Part shown: one piece after another, positions 9,019-18,776 of the stretch | Layout: every line of letters starts with the position of its first letter | How positions within the stretch are numbered: the stretch's first letter is position 1 | Origin: Pseudovibrio brasiliensis | GTDB taxonomy: Bacteria; Pseudomonadota; Alphaproteobacteria; Rhizobiales; Stappiaceae | Assembly (NCBI RefSeq): GCF_018282095.1 | Contig: NZ_CP074126.1 | Location: forward strand, 1,932,501-1,996,500 | Direction of reading: 5' to 3' | DNA length: 64,000 bases | The notes under the pieces: model-generated | Told to the model about the DNA's origin: nothing | Seen by the model: the letters and a program-made list of their open reading frames with translations, nothing else | Database searches by the model: none | Translations under genes and position numbers: made by a program

Positions 9019-9975
9019 TTATTTATTCTTCGCAAATGTTTCCATCATGATGTCGACGAAGAGCTGCGCGTTTGCATCAAACGCCACCTTGCAGTTCACA
9101 GGCTTGCTGCCACGACGGTTCTTATCCACGACAGTACGGCCAACGGTGAGTGCGCCTTGTGTTTCAATGTCGACAGGGCACTCTTCCAGTGTAATCACCT
9201 CAGGCTGAATGAGGTGCGCAATACAAAGCGCATCATGCACCGGAGCACTGTGCTCCACATCCATCTTCTGGATCTTATCATGGATGCCAATGCGGTGACC
9301 TGTACAAGCGGCCATCGCTTTACCGGCTGGCGTGCCCAGTTCATCAAACTGACGGCACTGCGTTGCAGTCACCAGTGCTTTGTGGGTCGCATCCAGCGGC
9401 ACCATGGTCAGCTTCTCAAAGCCAGCATTGAACACGGCATAGGCCGCTTCTGGGTCCGCCCAGATGTTGAACTCAGCAGCAGGGGTTACGTTCCCCACAT
9501 CGTGACCACCACCCATGATCACAACTTCAGGAATAAGATCCACCAGCTTAGGCTCTGCAGCCAGTGCAGCTGCAATGTTTGTCAGCGGAGCAACCGGAAC
9601 CAGTGTGATTGGATCAGTCGCATTCCGGTAGGTCTCAACCAGATACTCAACCGCATGCTGTTCCTGCGCTTTCAGCGCAGTTTCAGGCAGAGGCAGGTGC
9701 TTGCCATGGATCTTTTCAGTCAGGTCGTTCTTGGTGCGCGGAACTGGAAAATCATTGCGCACCAGAGGTTTTGGGCAGCCCGCATAAACCGGGATTTCAG
9801 GCTTGCCGATGTAGTCGAGCACGCGCAGGGAATTATCTGTGCAATAATGTAGCTCAGCGTTGCCGTTGACGGTGGTAACGCCAATCAGATCAAGATCTTC
9901 ATGCAACGCAGCCAGCATAATGGCAACAGCATCATCCGTGCCAGTGTCCACATCTAGTATCAGTTTTCTTTTCAT
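9019..9975 (-). CDS. Inosine-uridine preferring nucleoside hydrolase
   Basis: 318 residues, normal for the IunH family. The N-terminal calcium-binding signature DVDTGTDDA (Asp10, Asp14, Asp15) is intact, as are VPVAPLTNIA, VIMGGGHDVGN, the AEFNIWADPEAA segment and the C-terminal HDALCIAHLI motif with its catalytic-loop histidine and aspartate. The enzyme hydrolyses the N-glycosidic bond of ribonucleosides to base and ribose in the cytoplasm, feeding salvage or catabolism. It is transcribed away from the DUF2817 hydrolase gene with a 217-base divergent region. No transporter gene is adjacent, so the substrate may be internal nucleosides. Confidence 0.92.
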   Translation of the reverse strand: MKRKLILDVDTGTDDAVAIMLAALHEDLDLIGVTTVNGNAELHYCTDNSLRVLDYIGKPEIPVYAGCPKPLVRNDFPVPRTKNDLTEKIHGKHLPLPETALKAQEQHAVEYLVETYRNATDPITLVPVAPLTNIAAALAAEPKLVDLIPEVVIMGGGHDVGNVTPAAEFNIWADPEAAYAVFNAGFEKLTMVPLDATHKALVTATQCRQFDELGTPAGKAMAACTGHRIGIHDKIQKMDVEHSAPVHDALCIAHLIQPEVITLEECPVDIETQGALTVGRTVVDKNRRGSKPVNCKVAFDANAQLFVDIMMETFAKNK

Positions 9976-10040
9976 TATTCGCTCCCGGAAAGCTGATCGC
10001 TGCTAACGCCATGGGTGCGCAGCGGCAGCCTTATATGCAG

Positions 10041-10081
10041 ATGCATCATCGCGGATGATTGGGTACATGCGTGTGATGCAT
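10041..10081. promoter_or_regulatory. Inverted repeat in a divergent promoter region
   Basis: ATGCATCA at 10041 is mirrored by TGATGCAT at 10074-10081, with 25 bases between. It lies between the divergent nucleoside hydrolase and DUF2817 hydrolase genes and could be an operator controlling both. This is a pattern observation only. Confidence 0.25.
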
Positions 10082-10192
10082 GAAAAAAAGAGATAAGAAA
10101 CAAGAGACTAGATTATTCTTGCAAGGTCAATTACCTGTGTAATGGAACTGACGATATATCACAGCTTCATCCCATTATTTGACGAGTAAAGC

Positions 10193-11224
10193 ATGCCTGC
10201 AAATCCCATTTTCTCTGATGACTATTTCGAAGCTCAAGAGCGTTTCATTGATTTGTCCCAGCGCCTCGGGTTCCAAATGGAAGTGATCCCGCATCCCACC
10301 TTCAAAAGCGAAGAAGGGCCTGTGCAGATGACTGTCGCAGTGCAGGGCAGGCAGGAATGTGAGCATGTTGCCTTCATCACATCCGGCGTGCATGGAACTG
10401 AACTTACCGCAGGCTCCGGCATCCAGTTGGATTTGATGCAGCGCTATCTAGATCAGGTGCCGCCAGACACAAAGGTGGTCTGGATCCATGCGGTCAATCC
10501 GGCAGGCTGTGCGATCTTTACCAGAACTGACGAGAACAACGTCGACAACAACCGCAACTCCATCAGCTTCGATGGGGAACTGCCGCAAAATCCGGATTAC
10601 GAAGAGCTTCACACCGCCATTTGTGCACCCGAAATTACCGGTGAGCCTTGGGCAAAAGCCAATGCTGAGATCAAAGCCTACACCGACAAGAACGGCGCTG
10701 GCGCACTCACGCAGAAAGTCCTGAAAGGTCAGTACACAGTGCCAATGGGATTGTTCTATGGAGGCAATGAAACCTCCTGGTCCACCACAACGTTGAAGCA
10801 GGTGATCTCGCGGTACGGACAAGGTGCGAAACGCGCAACGATTATCGACCTGCACACAGGGGTAGGGCCAAGCGGTTTCTGTGAGGTGATGGACCTGAGT
10901 TCCAAGCCGGGAGAAGAAGCAGAGTGGAGCCTGATCGGTGGCTTTATGTGTGATACCATCGATCTGCTGGATTTGGATGAACCACCCACAAAGCTCATTC
11001 TGGAGTTTGGCACCATCCCGTTTGAGCAGGTGCTCGATGCCCATCGCCGCGACAACTGGCTGAAACGCAACCGCGATACCGTTGCGCCGGAACTCGCAGC
11101 AAAGATCCAGCAGGAACTCAAGGATGCACTCTTCGTGGATACGCCGGAATGGTGTGAGGCCTTGCTAACTCAAAGCCGGGATGTGTTTGAGCAGTACGTT
11201 CTAAAAGTCGGTGCGGAAGTTTAA
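10193..11224 (+). CDS. DUF2817 family protein, M14-like zinc carboxypeptidase/deacylase
   Basis: 343 residues. It shows the zinc-peptidase M14 layout: GVHGTE (His67 and Glu70, first two zinc ligands), DENNVDNNRN (substrate-binding Asn/Arg pair), IIDLHTGVG (third ligand His) and ILEFGT near residue 260 (catalytic Glu position). DUF2817 proteins are related to succinylglutamate desuccinylase/aspartoacylase and carboxypeptidases; the natural substrate is unknown. It has no signal peptide, so it should be cytoplasmic. It is divergent from the nucleoside hydrolase gene and its stop codon overlaps the stop codon of the convergent dehydrogenase gene. Confidence 0.82.
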   Translation: MPANPIFSDDYFEAQERFIDLSQRLGFQMEVIPHPTFKSEEGPVQMTVAVQGRQECEHVAFITSGVHGTELTAGSGIQLDLMQRYLDQVPPDTKVVWIHAVNPAGCAIFTRTDENNVDNNRNSISFDGELPQNPDYEELHTAICAPEITGEPWAKANAEIKAYTDKNGAGALTQKVLKGQYTVPMGLFYGGNETSWSTTTLKQVISRYGQGAKRATIIDLHTGVGPSGFCEVMDLSSKPGEEAEWSLIGGFMCDTIDLLDLDEPPTKLILEFGTIPFEQVLDAHRRDNWLKRNRDTVAPELAAKIQQELKDALFVDTPEWCEALLTQSRDVFEQYVLKVGAEV

Positions 11225-11952
11225 GGCAAAATCTCAGTCCCATCATAGGCCAGACATTTGCCTGTTTGGGACTGATCCACTTTGCTGATCACATCCAACA
11301 ACATTGCGGCAGACTTGGCAGGGCGCATCATTTGCCCTTCTGGAATGTTGCGCTGAAATGGTTTGGAAAGATCGCTGTCGACTGTCCCCGGATGCACACC
11401 AACAACAACTGAGCTCTGATGCGTGCGCTGTATCTCAATTGCCGCGCACCTGATCAGCATGTTCAAAGCTGCTTTTGACGCGCGATAAGAGTACCAGCCT
11501 CCCAGATAGTTATCGGAGACACTGCCAACACGTGCCGAAATTGCTGCAAAAACTGCCTTTTTATGCTTCGGCAATAATGGCAGGAAATGCTTCATGATCA
11601 TCGCTGGCAAGATCGTGTTGGTGTGAAGCGTTTCTTCCATGCTAGCGATGGAAAGCGACCGCATGGTTTTCTCTGGTTTGGCGGTGGCGCTGTGAAGCTG
11701 CCCGGTCGCCACAAAAATCAAATCAAGCCCGCCAACCGCTTTAAGTGCTTCTGCATTGCCCTGCAGACCTTCCAGATCTTCCAGGGAAAATGCGTGGCTC
11801 TCAATCCTGTCGTGTTTGGGAACGCGTTCAGGTGAACGTGCAAAGCAAAACACTTTGGCTGTTCCGTAGCGATCCAGACATTCCTGCGCAAAAGCAGAGC
11901 CAATAGCGCCGCTTGCGCCAAACACTGCAATCCGTTTGGGAGAAAAGGGCAT
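11221..11952 (-). CDS. Short-chain dehydrogenase/reductase (SDR), C-factor-like
   Basis: 243 residues. It has a Rossmann nucleotide-binding motif GASGAIG (residues 12-18), catalytic Ser139 in AAISAR and the YSYRASK active site (Tyr156, Lys160). The motif spacing and the sequence VGVHPGTVDSDLSKPF resemble the CsgA/C-factor-like group of small SDRs, whose substrates are mostly unknown. The start at MPFSPKR has GAAGGA upstream; 20 further upstream codons were rejected as unlike the family. It converges on the DUF2817 gene, with the two stops overlapping. Confidence 0.85.
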   Translation of the reverse strand: MPFSPKRIAVFGASGAIGSAFAQECLDRYGTAKVFCFARSPERVPKHDRIESHAFSLEDLEGLQGNAEALKAVGGLDLIFVATGQLHSATAKPEKTMRSLSIASMEETLHTNTILPAMIMKHFLPLLPKHKKAVFAAISARVGSVSDNYLGGWYSYRASKAALNMLIRCAAIEIQRTHQSSVVVGVHPGTVDSDLSKPFQRNIPEGQMMRPAKSAAMLLDVISKVDQSQTGKCLAYDGTEILP

Positions 11953-12072
11953 GCCACATCCTTCGCAGTTTGAAACCGCTGGAAGTGTTCTTGAGCCATG
12001 CACAAACGTCAACTAGCGGAAAACAGGACGAGCCGTTGAGCGTGATGGTAGGCTTCAATGTAAGGAAGAGAA

Positions 12073-12146
12073 TGGCTGGGGATCCTGGACTCGAACCAGG
12101 ACCGACGGAGTCAGAGTCCGCTGTTCTACCATTAAACTAATCCCCA
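12073..12146 (-). tRNA. tRNA-Gln (anticodon CTG), copy 1
   Basis: 74 bases read on the minus strand, with 3' CCA encoded. The acceptor arms TGGGGAT/ATCCCCA pair, the anticodon stem CGGA/TCCG holds the loop CTCTGAC (anticodon CTG at the centre), and the T arm CCTGG-TTCGAGT-CCAGG is standard. It reads CAG codons. The sequence is identical to the second copy 50 bases away. Confidence 0.95.
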
Positions 12147-12196
12147 GCAGAACAGGAGGGTGGTGTTCCCTGCAATGCAGAAGCTTAAACTGAAGT

Positions 12197-12270
12197 TGGC
12201 TGGGGATCCTGGACTCGAACCAGGACCGACGGAGTCAGAGTCCGCTGTTCTACCATTAAACTAATCCCCA
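12197..12270 (-). tRNA. tRNA-Gln (anticodon CTG), copy 2
   Basis: Identical in sequence to the neighbouring tRNA-Gln, including the encoded CCA. It is upstream of copy 1 on the minus strand and the two are probably one transcript from the promoter at 12341-12369. Confidence 0.95.
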
Positions 12271-12294
12271 GCAATAACAGTAAGTTAGCTACTG

Positions 12295-12336
12295 CTCACC
12301 GACAAACAGAAGCAAGCTGCTCAATTCGTCGGTGAG
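12295..12336 (-). other. Inverted repeat in the leader of the tRNA-Gln transcript
   Basis: CTCACCGAC at 12295-12303 pairs perfectly with GTCGGTGAG at 12328-12336 (9 bases, 24-base loop). It lies just downstream of the candidate promoter and before the first tRNA, so it would form a 5' leader hairpin in the precursor, perhaps guiding processing. Confidence 0.4.
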
Positions 12337-12340
12337 AGGG

Positions 12341-12369
12341 CTTTTAGTGTCCGTACCGTACCTTGTCAA
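12341..12369 (-). promoter_or_regulatory. Candidate sigma70 promoter of the tRNA-Gln pair
   Basis: On the minus strand, TTGACA (12369-12364) is followed after 17 bases by TAAAAG (12346-12341). The -35 element is a perfect match and the spacing is ideal; the -10 element is weaker. Confidence 0.5.
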
Positions 12370-12693
12370 CTTGGTTCTAGTGAGTTTTAACAAAATCAGT
12401 GGTCTAAGCGGATTTCTGGACCCTCACTTGTGAATAAGGATCTCGCCTCTGCGTGTTTTTGCGCAGCCTATCTCTCTGCGAGGCCACAATAAGGCAGCTG
12501 CTTTCCTACACAAGTCGGGCAGTAAGCTCTTGGAGTTTCCTGCAATTTGAGAGAACCCGTTTAAATTTAGGACTGTACCAATCCAATGGGGCGATTGCTG
12601 TTTGCCATTAAACTGTTACAATGTTGCCAACTTGAAATGACTTCGGTCCGGATCGCATCCAGATGCCGTCAGGACTGCACAAAGGCATAGCAC
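12370..12693. other. Intergenic stretch upstream of the Ppx/GppA gene
   Basis: I see no gene, tRNA or clear terminator in these roughly 320 bases. The promoter of the downstream phosphatase gene should lie here but no confident match is visible. Confidence 0.5.
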
Positions 12694-14256
12694 TTGAAAA
12701 AAACGGGTGAGCGGTCCTCTTCGGATGGAACGAGAACGCCCGGCGTCCCGGGAAGCTCAAAAAAGGGCAGACGGAAGCAACGCCACAGAAAGCGCCAGTC
12801 AGGAGACGCCAAAAATGTGTCTCCGCAACGCGCTGAAACCGGTCATTCTGCTGTAGCGGCGGAAGAGACTGGCAGTTCTCGTCCTGAAGGCGCCAAGCGG
12901 CAGAGGAAGGCACGTCGCGCAAAGCCTAATCGGGCTGAAAGACGTGCGCTCTTAAACCAGAAGCTACATCCGCCCGTTGTCAATATTGATCCGGGCGGCA
13001 CATCAGTAGAAGTTTTGCCACCTGCTCCTAAAAAGGAGGAGGCCAAAAAGCATGTGCCGACGCCGGGAAGGCAGGATGGAACTTCCGACAGAAAGTCTCC
13101 GCGGTCTTCCCAGGGCTACAAAACCAGAGACAACGATACCAATCGGCGCCGACACCCTGCAGATATGCGGGGCGATGGCACGCATCGTTTCCCAAGCCGT
13201 CACAGGCATCATACAACTGGACCGCAAGAGCTGTATGCAGCGCTTGATCTGGGCACCAACAACTGCCGCTTGCTGATAGCCAGACCCGAACAGCGAGGCT
13301 TTCGTGTGGTCGATGCCTACTCCAAGATTGTTCGCTTGGGGGAGGGTGTCGGACGGAACCGGAGGCTTTCCGATGACGCCATCTCTCGCGCCATCGAAGC
13401 TCTGCAAGTCTGTCAGCAGAAAATCTCTGAACGCGGTGTTCAGCGGGCAAGGCTGATTGCAACAGAAGCTTGCCGTGCGGCTGAAAACGGTGAGGACTTT
13501 GTCAGTAGAGCCAAAAAAGAAGCCGGACTGGAGTTGGAAATCGTCAGTCAGGAAACTGAAGCACGCCTTGCTGTGGCAGGCTGCGTGTCTCTGGTCGATC
13601 CTGAAGCTGATGGTGTTCTGCTCTTCGACATCGGTGGCGGCTCCTCAGAAATCGTCTGGCTGGATCTGCGCAACCGCTATGGCGCCAGAGGGTATGCTTT
13701 GACCCGCTTCGTCAGAACGTGGACCTCCTTGCCTCTTGGCGTGGTCAATCTGGCTGAACGGCACGGCGGCGTACATGTCACGCCAGAGGTTTTTGAGGCC
13801 ATGGTTGGTGATGTCTCAGAAAGATTGCAGAATTTCCCTCTTGGCAATGAACTCTCCCGTGCTATAGAGCGCGGCAACGTCCATATGCTGGGAACATCCG
13901 GGACGGTGACCACACTGGCCGGGGTCCATTTGGGCCTTAAGCGCTATGATCGCCGCCGCGTTGATGGAGCATGGATGGAACAGGAAGATGTTTCAGCCAT
14001 GATTAACCAGCTTTTGAATATGTCCTATCAGGAACGGGTGGAAAATCCTTGTATTGGTGAGGACAGAGCCGATTTGGTGCTAGCAGGCTGTGCGATTTTG
14101 GAAGGAATACGCCGCAGGTGGCCGTGTCAGCGTTTACGTGTCGCTGACAGAGGACTGCGTGAAGGTATTCTTATGGAGATGATGGCGGCAGACAAAGTCT
14201 GGAGCAACTCCAACCATAAGCGCCGGCGCACACCTAGAAAGGAATATAACAGATGA
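12694..14256 (+). CDS. Ppx/GppA family exopolyphosphatase with long basic N-terminal extension
   Basis: 520 residues. The catalytic part (about residues 180-500) is an ASKHA-fold phosphatase: [16 protein letters not shown] (Asp185 in phosphate loop 1), [11 protein letters not shown], then [11 protein letters not shown] (phosphate loop 2) and [13 protein letters not shown]. These enzymes hydrolyse polyphosphate or pppGpp. The first 180 residues are a low-complexity Arg/Lys/Ser/Gly-rich region that is probably disordered and could bind RNA, polyphosphate or acidic partners. The start is a TTG, eight bases after AAAGG; a later start inside the basic region cannot be excluded. The stop overlaps the start of rlmE by four bases (ATGA), so the two are translationally coupled, an arrangement linking stringent or phosphate metabolism with rRNA modification. 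Confidence 0.87.
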   Translation: MKKTGERSSSDGTRTPGVPGSSKKGRRKQRHRKRQSGDAKNVSPQRAETGHSAVAAEETGSSRPEGAKRQRKARRAKPNRAERRALLNQKLHPPVVNIDPGGTSVEVLPPAPKKEEAKKHVPTPGRQDGTSDRKSPRSSQGYKTRDNDTNRRRHPADMRGDGTHRFPSRHRHHTTGPQELYAALDLGTNNCRLLIARPEQRGFRVVDAYSKIVRLGEGVGRNRRLSDDAISRAIEALQVCQQKISERGVQRARLIATEACRAAENGEDFVSRAKKEAGLELEIVSQETEARLAVAGCVSLVDPEADGVLLFDIGGGSSEIVWLDLRNRYGARGYALTRFVRTWTSLPLGVVNLAERHGGVHVTPEVFEAMVGDVSERLQNFPLGNELSRAIERGNVHMLGTSGTVTTLAGVHLGLKRYDRRRVDGAWMEQEDVSAMINQLLNMSYQERVENPCIGEDRADLVLAGCAILEGIRRRWPCQRLRVADRGLREGILMEMMAADKVWSNSNHKRRRTPRKEYNR

Positions 14257-14954
14257 CCCGCAACTCAAGTGGTCGTGGATCAGGTGATCGTGGCATGTTT
14301 CAGCGCGTGAAAACCGCGCGTAAACGGTCCAATTCCTCAACACTCTGGCTACAGCGCCAGCTGAACGATCCATATGTCCGCCGCGCGAAGGTAGATGGCT
14401 ACCGCTCCCGCGCAGCGTACAAGCTGATTGAGATCAACGAAAAGCACGAGATCCTGAAACCAGGCATGCGCGTGGTGGATCTGGGCTGTGCACCGGGCGG
14501 CTGGTCTCAGCTGACCGCACCAATCGTTGGTTCCACAGATGATGATCCGCTGGTTGTTGGTATCGACTATCTTGAAGTTGAGCCAATTCCAGGGGTGGTG
14601 ATCTTGCAGAAAGACTTTCTGGACGACGATGCGCCAGACGAGCTGATGAAAGCGCTTGGTGGACATCGCCCTGATCTGGTCATGTCCGATATGGCGGCTC
14701 CAACAACTGGCCACCGTCAGACAGATCACCTGCGCACGACCTACCTGTTCGAGATCGCAATTGATTTTGCGCGTCAGAACCTCAACGAGGGCGGCACGTT
14801 CCTCTCTAAGGTGTTTGCAGGCGGTGCCGAAGCAAATCTGCTTCAGGATTTGAAAAAAGAGTTCAAGTCCGTGGTGCACATCAAGCCGCCAGCGAGCCGC
14901 AAGGGCAGCCCGGAGATGTTCATTCTCGCCCGTGGCTTTAGAGGCAAAAAGTAA
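14253..14954 (+). CDS. rlmE: 23S rRNA (uridine-2'-O-)-methyltransferase RlmE (FtsJ/RrmJ)
   Basis: 233 residues. It carries [14 protein letters not shown] with the first catalytic lysine, the SAM site [13 protein letters not shown], the [15 protein letters not shown] strand, [14 protein letters not shown] with the catalytic aspartate, LSKVFAGG with the second lysine and [19 protein letters not shown] with the final glutamate: the K-D-K-E tetrad of RrmJ. It methylates the ribose of U2552 (E. coli numbering) in the A loop during late 50S assembly. The roughly 25-residue N-terminal Ser/Gly/Arg tail is slightly longer than in E. coli. It overlaps the upstream phosphatase gene by four bases and is followed by a terminator. 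Confidence 0.95.
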   Translation: MTRNSSGRGSGDRGMFQRVKTARKRSNSSTLWLQRQLNDPYVRRAKVDGYRSRAAYKLIEINEKHEILKPGMRVVDLGCAPGGWSQLTAPIVGSTDDDPLVVGIDYLEVEPIPGVVILQKDFLDDDAPDELMKALGGHRPDLVMSDMAAPTTGHRQTDHLRTTYLFEIAIDFARQNLNEGGTFLSKVFAGGAEANLLQDLKKEFKSVVHIKPPASRKGSPEMFILARGFRGKK

Positions 14955-14960
14955 TCATCA

Positions 14961-14987
14961 AAAGGCCAGTTTCGACCGGCCTTTTTG
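14961..14987 (+). terminator. Terminator after rlmE
   Basis: AAAGGCC and GGCCTTTTT flank a ten-base loop, followed by a T-rich run. Confidence 0.75.
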
Positions 14988-14998
14988 TTGCGTATAGT

Positions 14999-16447
14999 CT
15001 AGTGGTGCAAGTGTGCCTGCTCATCCACTTTGTTTTTGCCAAGGTTCACCGGCAGGAACCAGAAAAACACCACAGGCAAAAGCGCAAACAGTCCGGTGCA
15101 AACGGAAAGCCAGATGAAATCCGGCCCGGTCAACATGTCTGCTCCCGTTACATTTTGACGAACATGCAGCACCGCTGCCGCAAACCCGACTGCCAGCGAT
15201 ATGGAGAGCTGCTGAACGAGGCCCGCGAAGCTCACACCTTGATTGACAAGACATCGCGTTAAATCGGCATAACTTGCGGTGTTCGCGGACGTGAACACAA
15301 GACTGCGCGTGAAGCCTGTCAGGAGGATGAGTACTGCGACCGCTGCAAGAGACTGTGTGAGCCAGACAAAGCCCACTGTCAGCGTCAAGACGGAAAGTGC
15401 GACAGTGCAGGGCAATAGCACACCACGGAAACCAAACGTTTTTATAAGGCGGTGCGCAACGGTTCTGGAAAGCAGGGCGCCCACCGCTGCCGCACCCATC
15501 AGGAGCCCCGTGGTCAAGCTATCAAGCCCCATTGGTATTTGCAAAATAAGCGGCATCACAAACGCAAAGGACGCCACCCCAATGCGCAGCGGCACCGCTG
15601 CAAAAGTGGAAAGGCGGTAACTCACATTCGTGAAGAGCTTCAGGTCAATTAAGGGATGCACCGCCCGCTTTGCGTGCCAGATGAAGACTAGGGCGCAGAG
15701 AAGACTAGCCGTGAACAGGCTTCCCGGAATAGAGGCCTCACTCGTAATCTTGGTGAGATTTGCGATACCCGCAAGCAAGAGAGATGCAGCGCTGCCAAGC
15801 AAAATGAAACCCGGAAAGTCAAAAGGAACCTTGTTCTTACGCTTGTAGTCTCGAAAGTAAAAACTGCTCATCGTTCCGACGGCAATGCAGACGGGCACGT
15901 TGATGAGAAAGATCCAGCGCCAGCTCAGATAATGCACGATCACTCCACCCAGAAACGGACCAAACGCAATCCCGAACGCAGCTGGCGTCACCACCCAGAC
16001 CATGGCTTGCACAAGGTTCTTTGTACCAGCCATGCGAATAACTGTCAGGCGTCCAATCGGCATCAAAAACGCACCAGCAACACCTTGCACACTGCGGGAA
16101 ATCAGCAGGTGGGTGAGGTTTGTTGAAAGTGCACAGGCAACAGACATACTCAAAAACAGGATTGTGGCTGCAACGAACAGTCGCTTGGAGCCAAGTCGAT
16201 CTGCTGTCCAGCCTGAAATGGGAATAAACACCGCCAGTGTGAGCTGATAGAGCGAAATCGTCATATGCAGCGACAGCGGATTGATGTTCAGATCCCGTGC
16301 TATGGTCGGAATCGCAGTCCCCAGCACTGTCGCATCCAACTGCACAAGCAACAACGTCATGCCAACGATCATGGTCGTCATGCGGAGGCGGTGAGGCATG
16401 CGTAGGACTTTCTGGTTTCCAAAGGGTGAGGGGCTTTGTGAAGGCAT
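14999..16447 (-). CDS. MFS transporter, DHA2 family (EmrB/QacA-like drug:H+ antiporter)
   Basis: 482 residues, strongly hydrophobic throughout, with about 14 predicted membrane helices. The DHA2 signatures are visible: LVQLDATVLGTAIPTIARDL in helix 1 and SGWTADRLGSKRLF (motif A) between helices 2 and 3, followed by RSVQGVAGAFLMPIGR and the motif C-like FGIAFGPFLGGVIV in helix 5. The protein exports drugs or other small hydrophobic compounds using the proton gradient; it is most like the MdtD/HsrA type in length and motifs. No adaptor (EmrA-like) or regulator gene is adjacent. The C-terminus ends in a small His-containing tail (HLHH). Confidence 0.9.
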   Translation of the reverse strand: MPSQSPSPFGNQKVLRMPHRLRMTTMIVGMTLLLVQLDATVLGTAIPTIARDLNINPLSLHMTISLYQLTLAVFIPISGWTADRLGSKRLFVAATILFLSMSVACALSTNLTHLLISRSVQGVAGAFLMPIGRLTVIRMAGTKNLVQAMVWVVTPAAFGIAFGPFLGGVIVHYLSWRWIFLINVPVCIAVGTMSSFYFRDYKRKNKVPFDFPGFILLGSAASLLLAGIANLTKITSEASIPGSLFTASLLCALVFIWHAKRAVHPLIDLKLFTNVSYRLSTFAAVPLRIGVASFAFVMPLILQIPMGLDSLTTGLLMGAAAVGALLSRTVAHRLIKTFGFRGVLLPCTVALSVLTLTVGFVWLTQSLAAVAVLILLTGFTRSLVFTSANTASYADLTRCLVNQGVSFAGLVQQLSISLAVGFAAAVLHVRQNVTGADMLTGPDFIWLSVCTGLFALLPVVFFWFLPVNLGKNKVDEQAHLHH

Positions 16448-16624
16448 TGCCCCCTGTGTTGGTGATCTGTTGTCAAACGCTCACCCTAGAGGAACTCAGT
16501 CTACCAACAATCATTGGTCCACTGCGTAATTTAATAAAATCAATGGGGTAGGGCGAAAACATGCAATCTGCTTTCTGAAATTGACAAATGCCCCCTTTTC
16601 AAATCGGAAAAGCCGTGGTAGTGA

Positions 16625-18229
<1,605 letters not shown>

Positions 18230-18270
18230 TGGTACTCCGTTAGGCTCCAAACATTTTTAAAATCAACAAG

Positions 18271-18311
18271 ATGCGGTTGTTTGGCATTTGGCTGAATGAC
18301 CGCATTTTTAT
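18271..18311 (+). terminator. Terminator after guaB
   Basis: ATGCGGT (18271-18277) pairs with ACCGCAT (18299-18305) and is followed by TTTTTATT. Confidence 0.75.
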
Positions 18312-18776
18312 TGATGCCCCGCAGATGTCCTGACAATAGCTGTCACCCTCACAGCATTGTGATTGCTACCGATAGTCTGGAAGTCAACTTCCATCTCAGT
18401 GTGAGCAGGTAGGAGTGTTGCAACTCTTGTGTGATGTGAGTTTGATATATTAGAATAAAGTTAGGCGGCAAAGTAAATCTAAAGATTTGATAAGGAGGTG
18501 AGGCTGAGTCGAAAAATATATGAATATTGCATATAATATAGAAATATTCAGCTATTCTGGGTAATTTCTCACGCAGAGAAAATTATTTTGAATCCTTATC
18601 GATTATTTCGACCAAATGAATAATCCTGCAAACGCAATGGTTTGAGTTGATTATTACTCTGTGCGGCAAAATGTATTACTGGGTTTTCTTTGGAAAACAC
18701 TAGACTTAAGTTGCAATTAATTTTTGAGGGGTAGAGAGGTTGAGAATAAATTGAACTAATTCAATGGAAAATAACC
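18312..18776. other. AT-rich intergenic region upstream of the chemoreceptor gene
   Basis: About 465 bases with no coding potential. The part around 18460-18760 is markedly AT-rich (19 of 60 bases G or C at 18541-18600) compared with the genes around it. It probably carries the chemoreceptor promoter, but I cannot single out a convincing sigma factor site. Confidence 0.5.

Noticed and set aside
12271-12693. Integrase or attachment site next to the tRNA genes
   Set aside because: tRNA genes are frequent integration sites, but no integrase, no partial tRNA repeat and no foreign composition is seen beside them.
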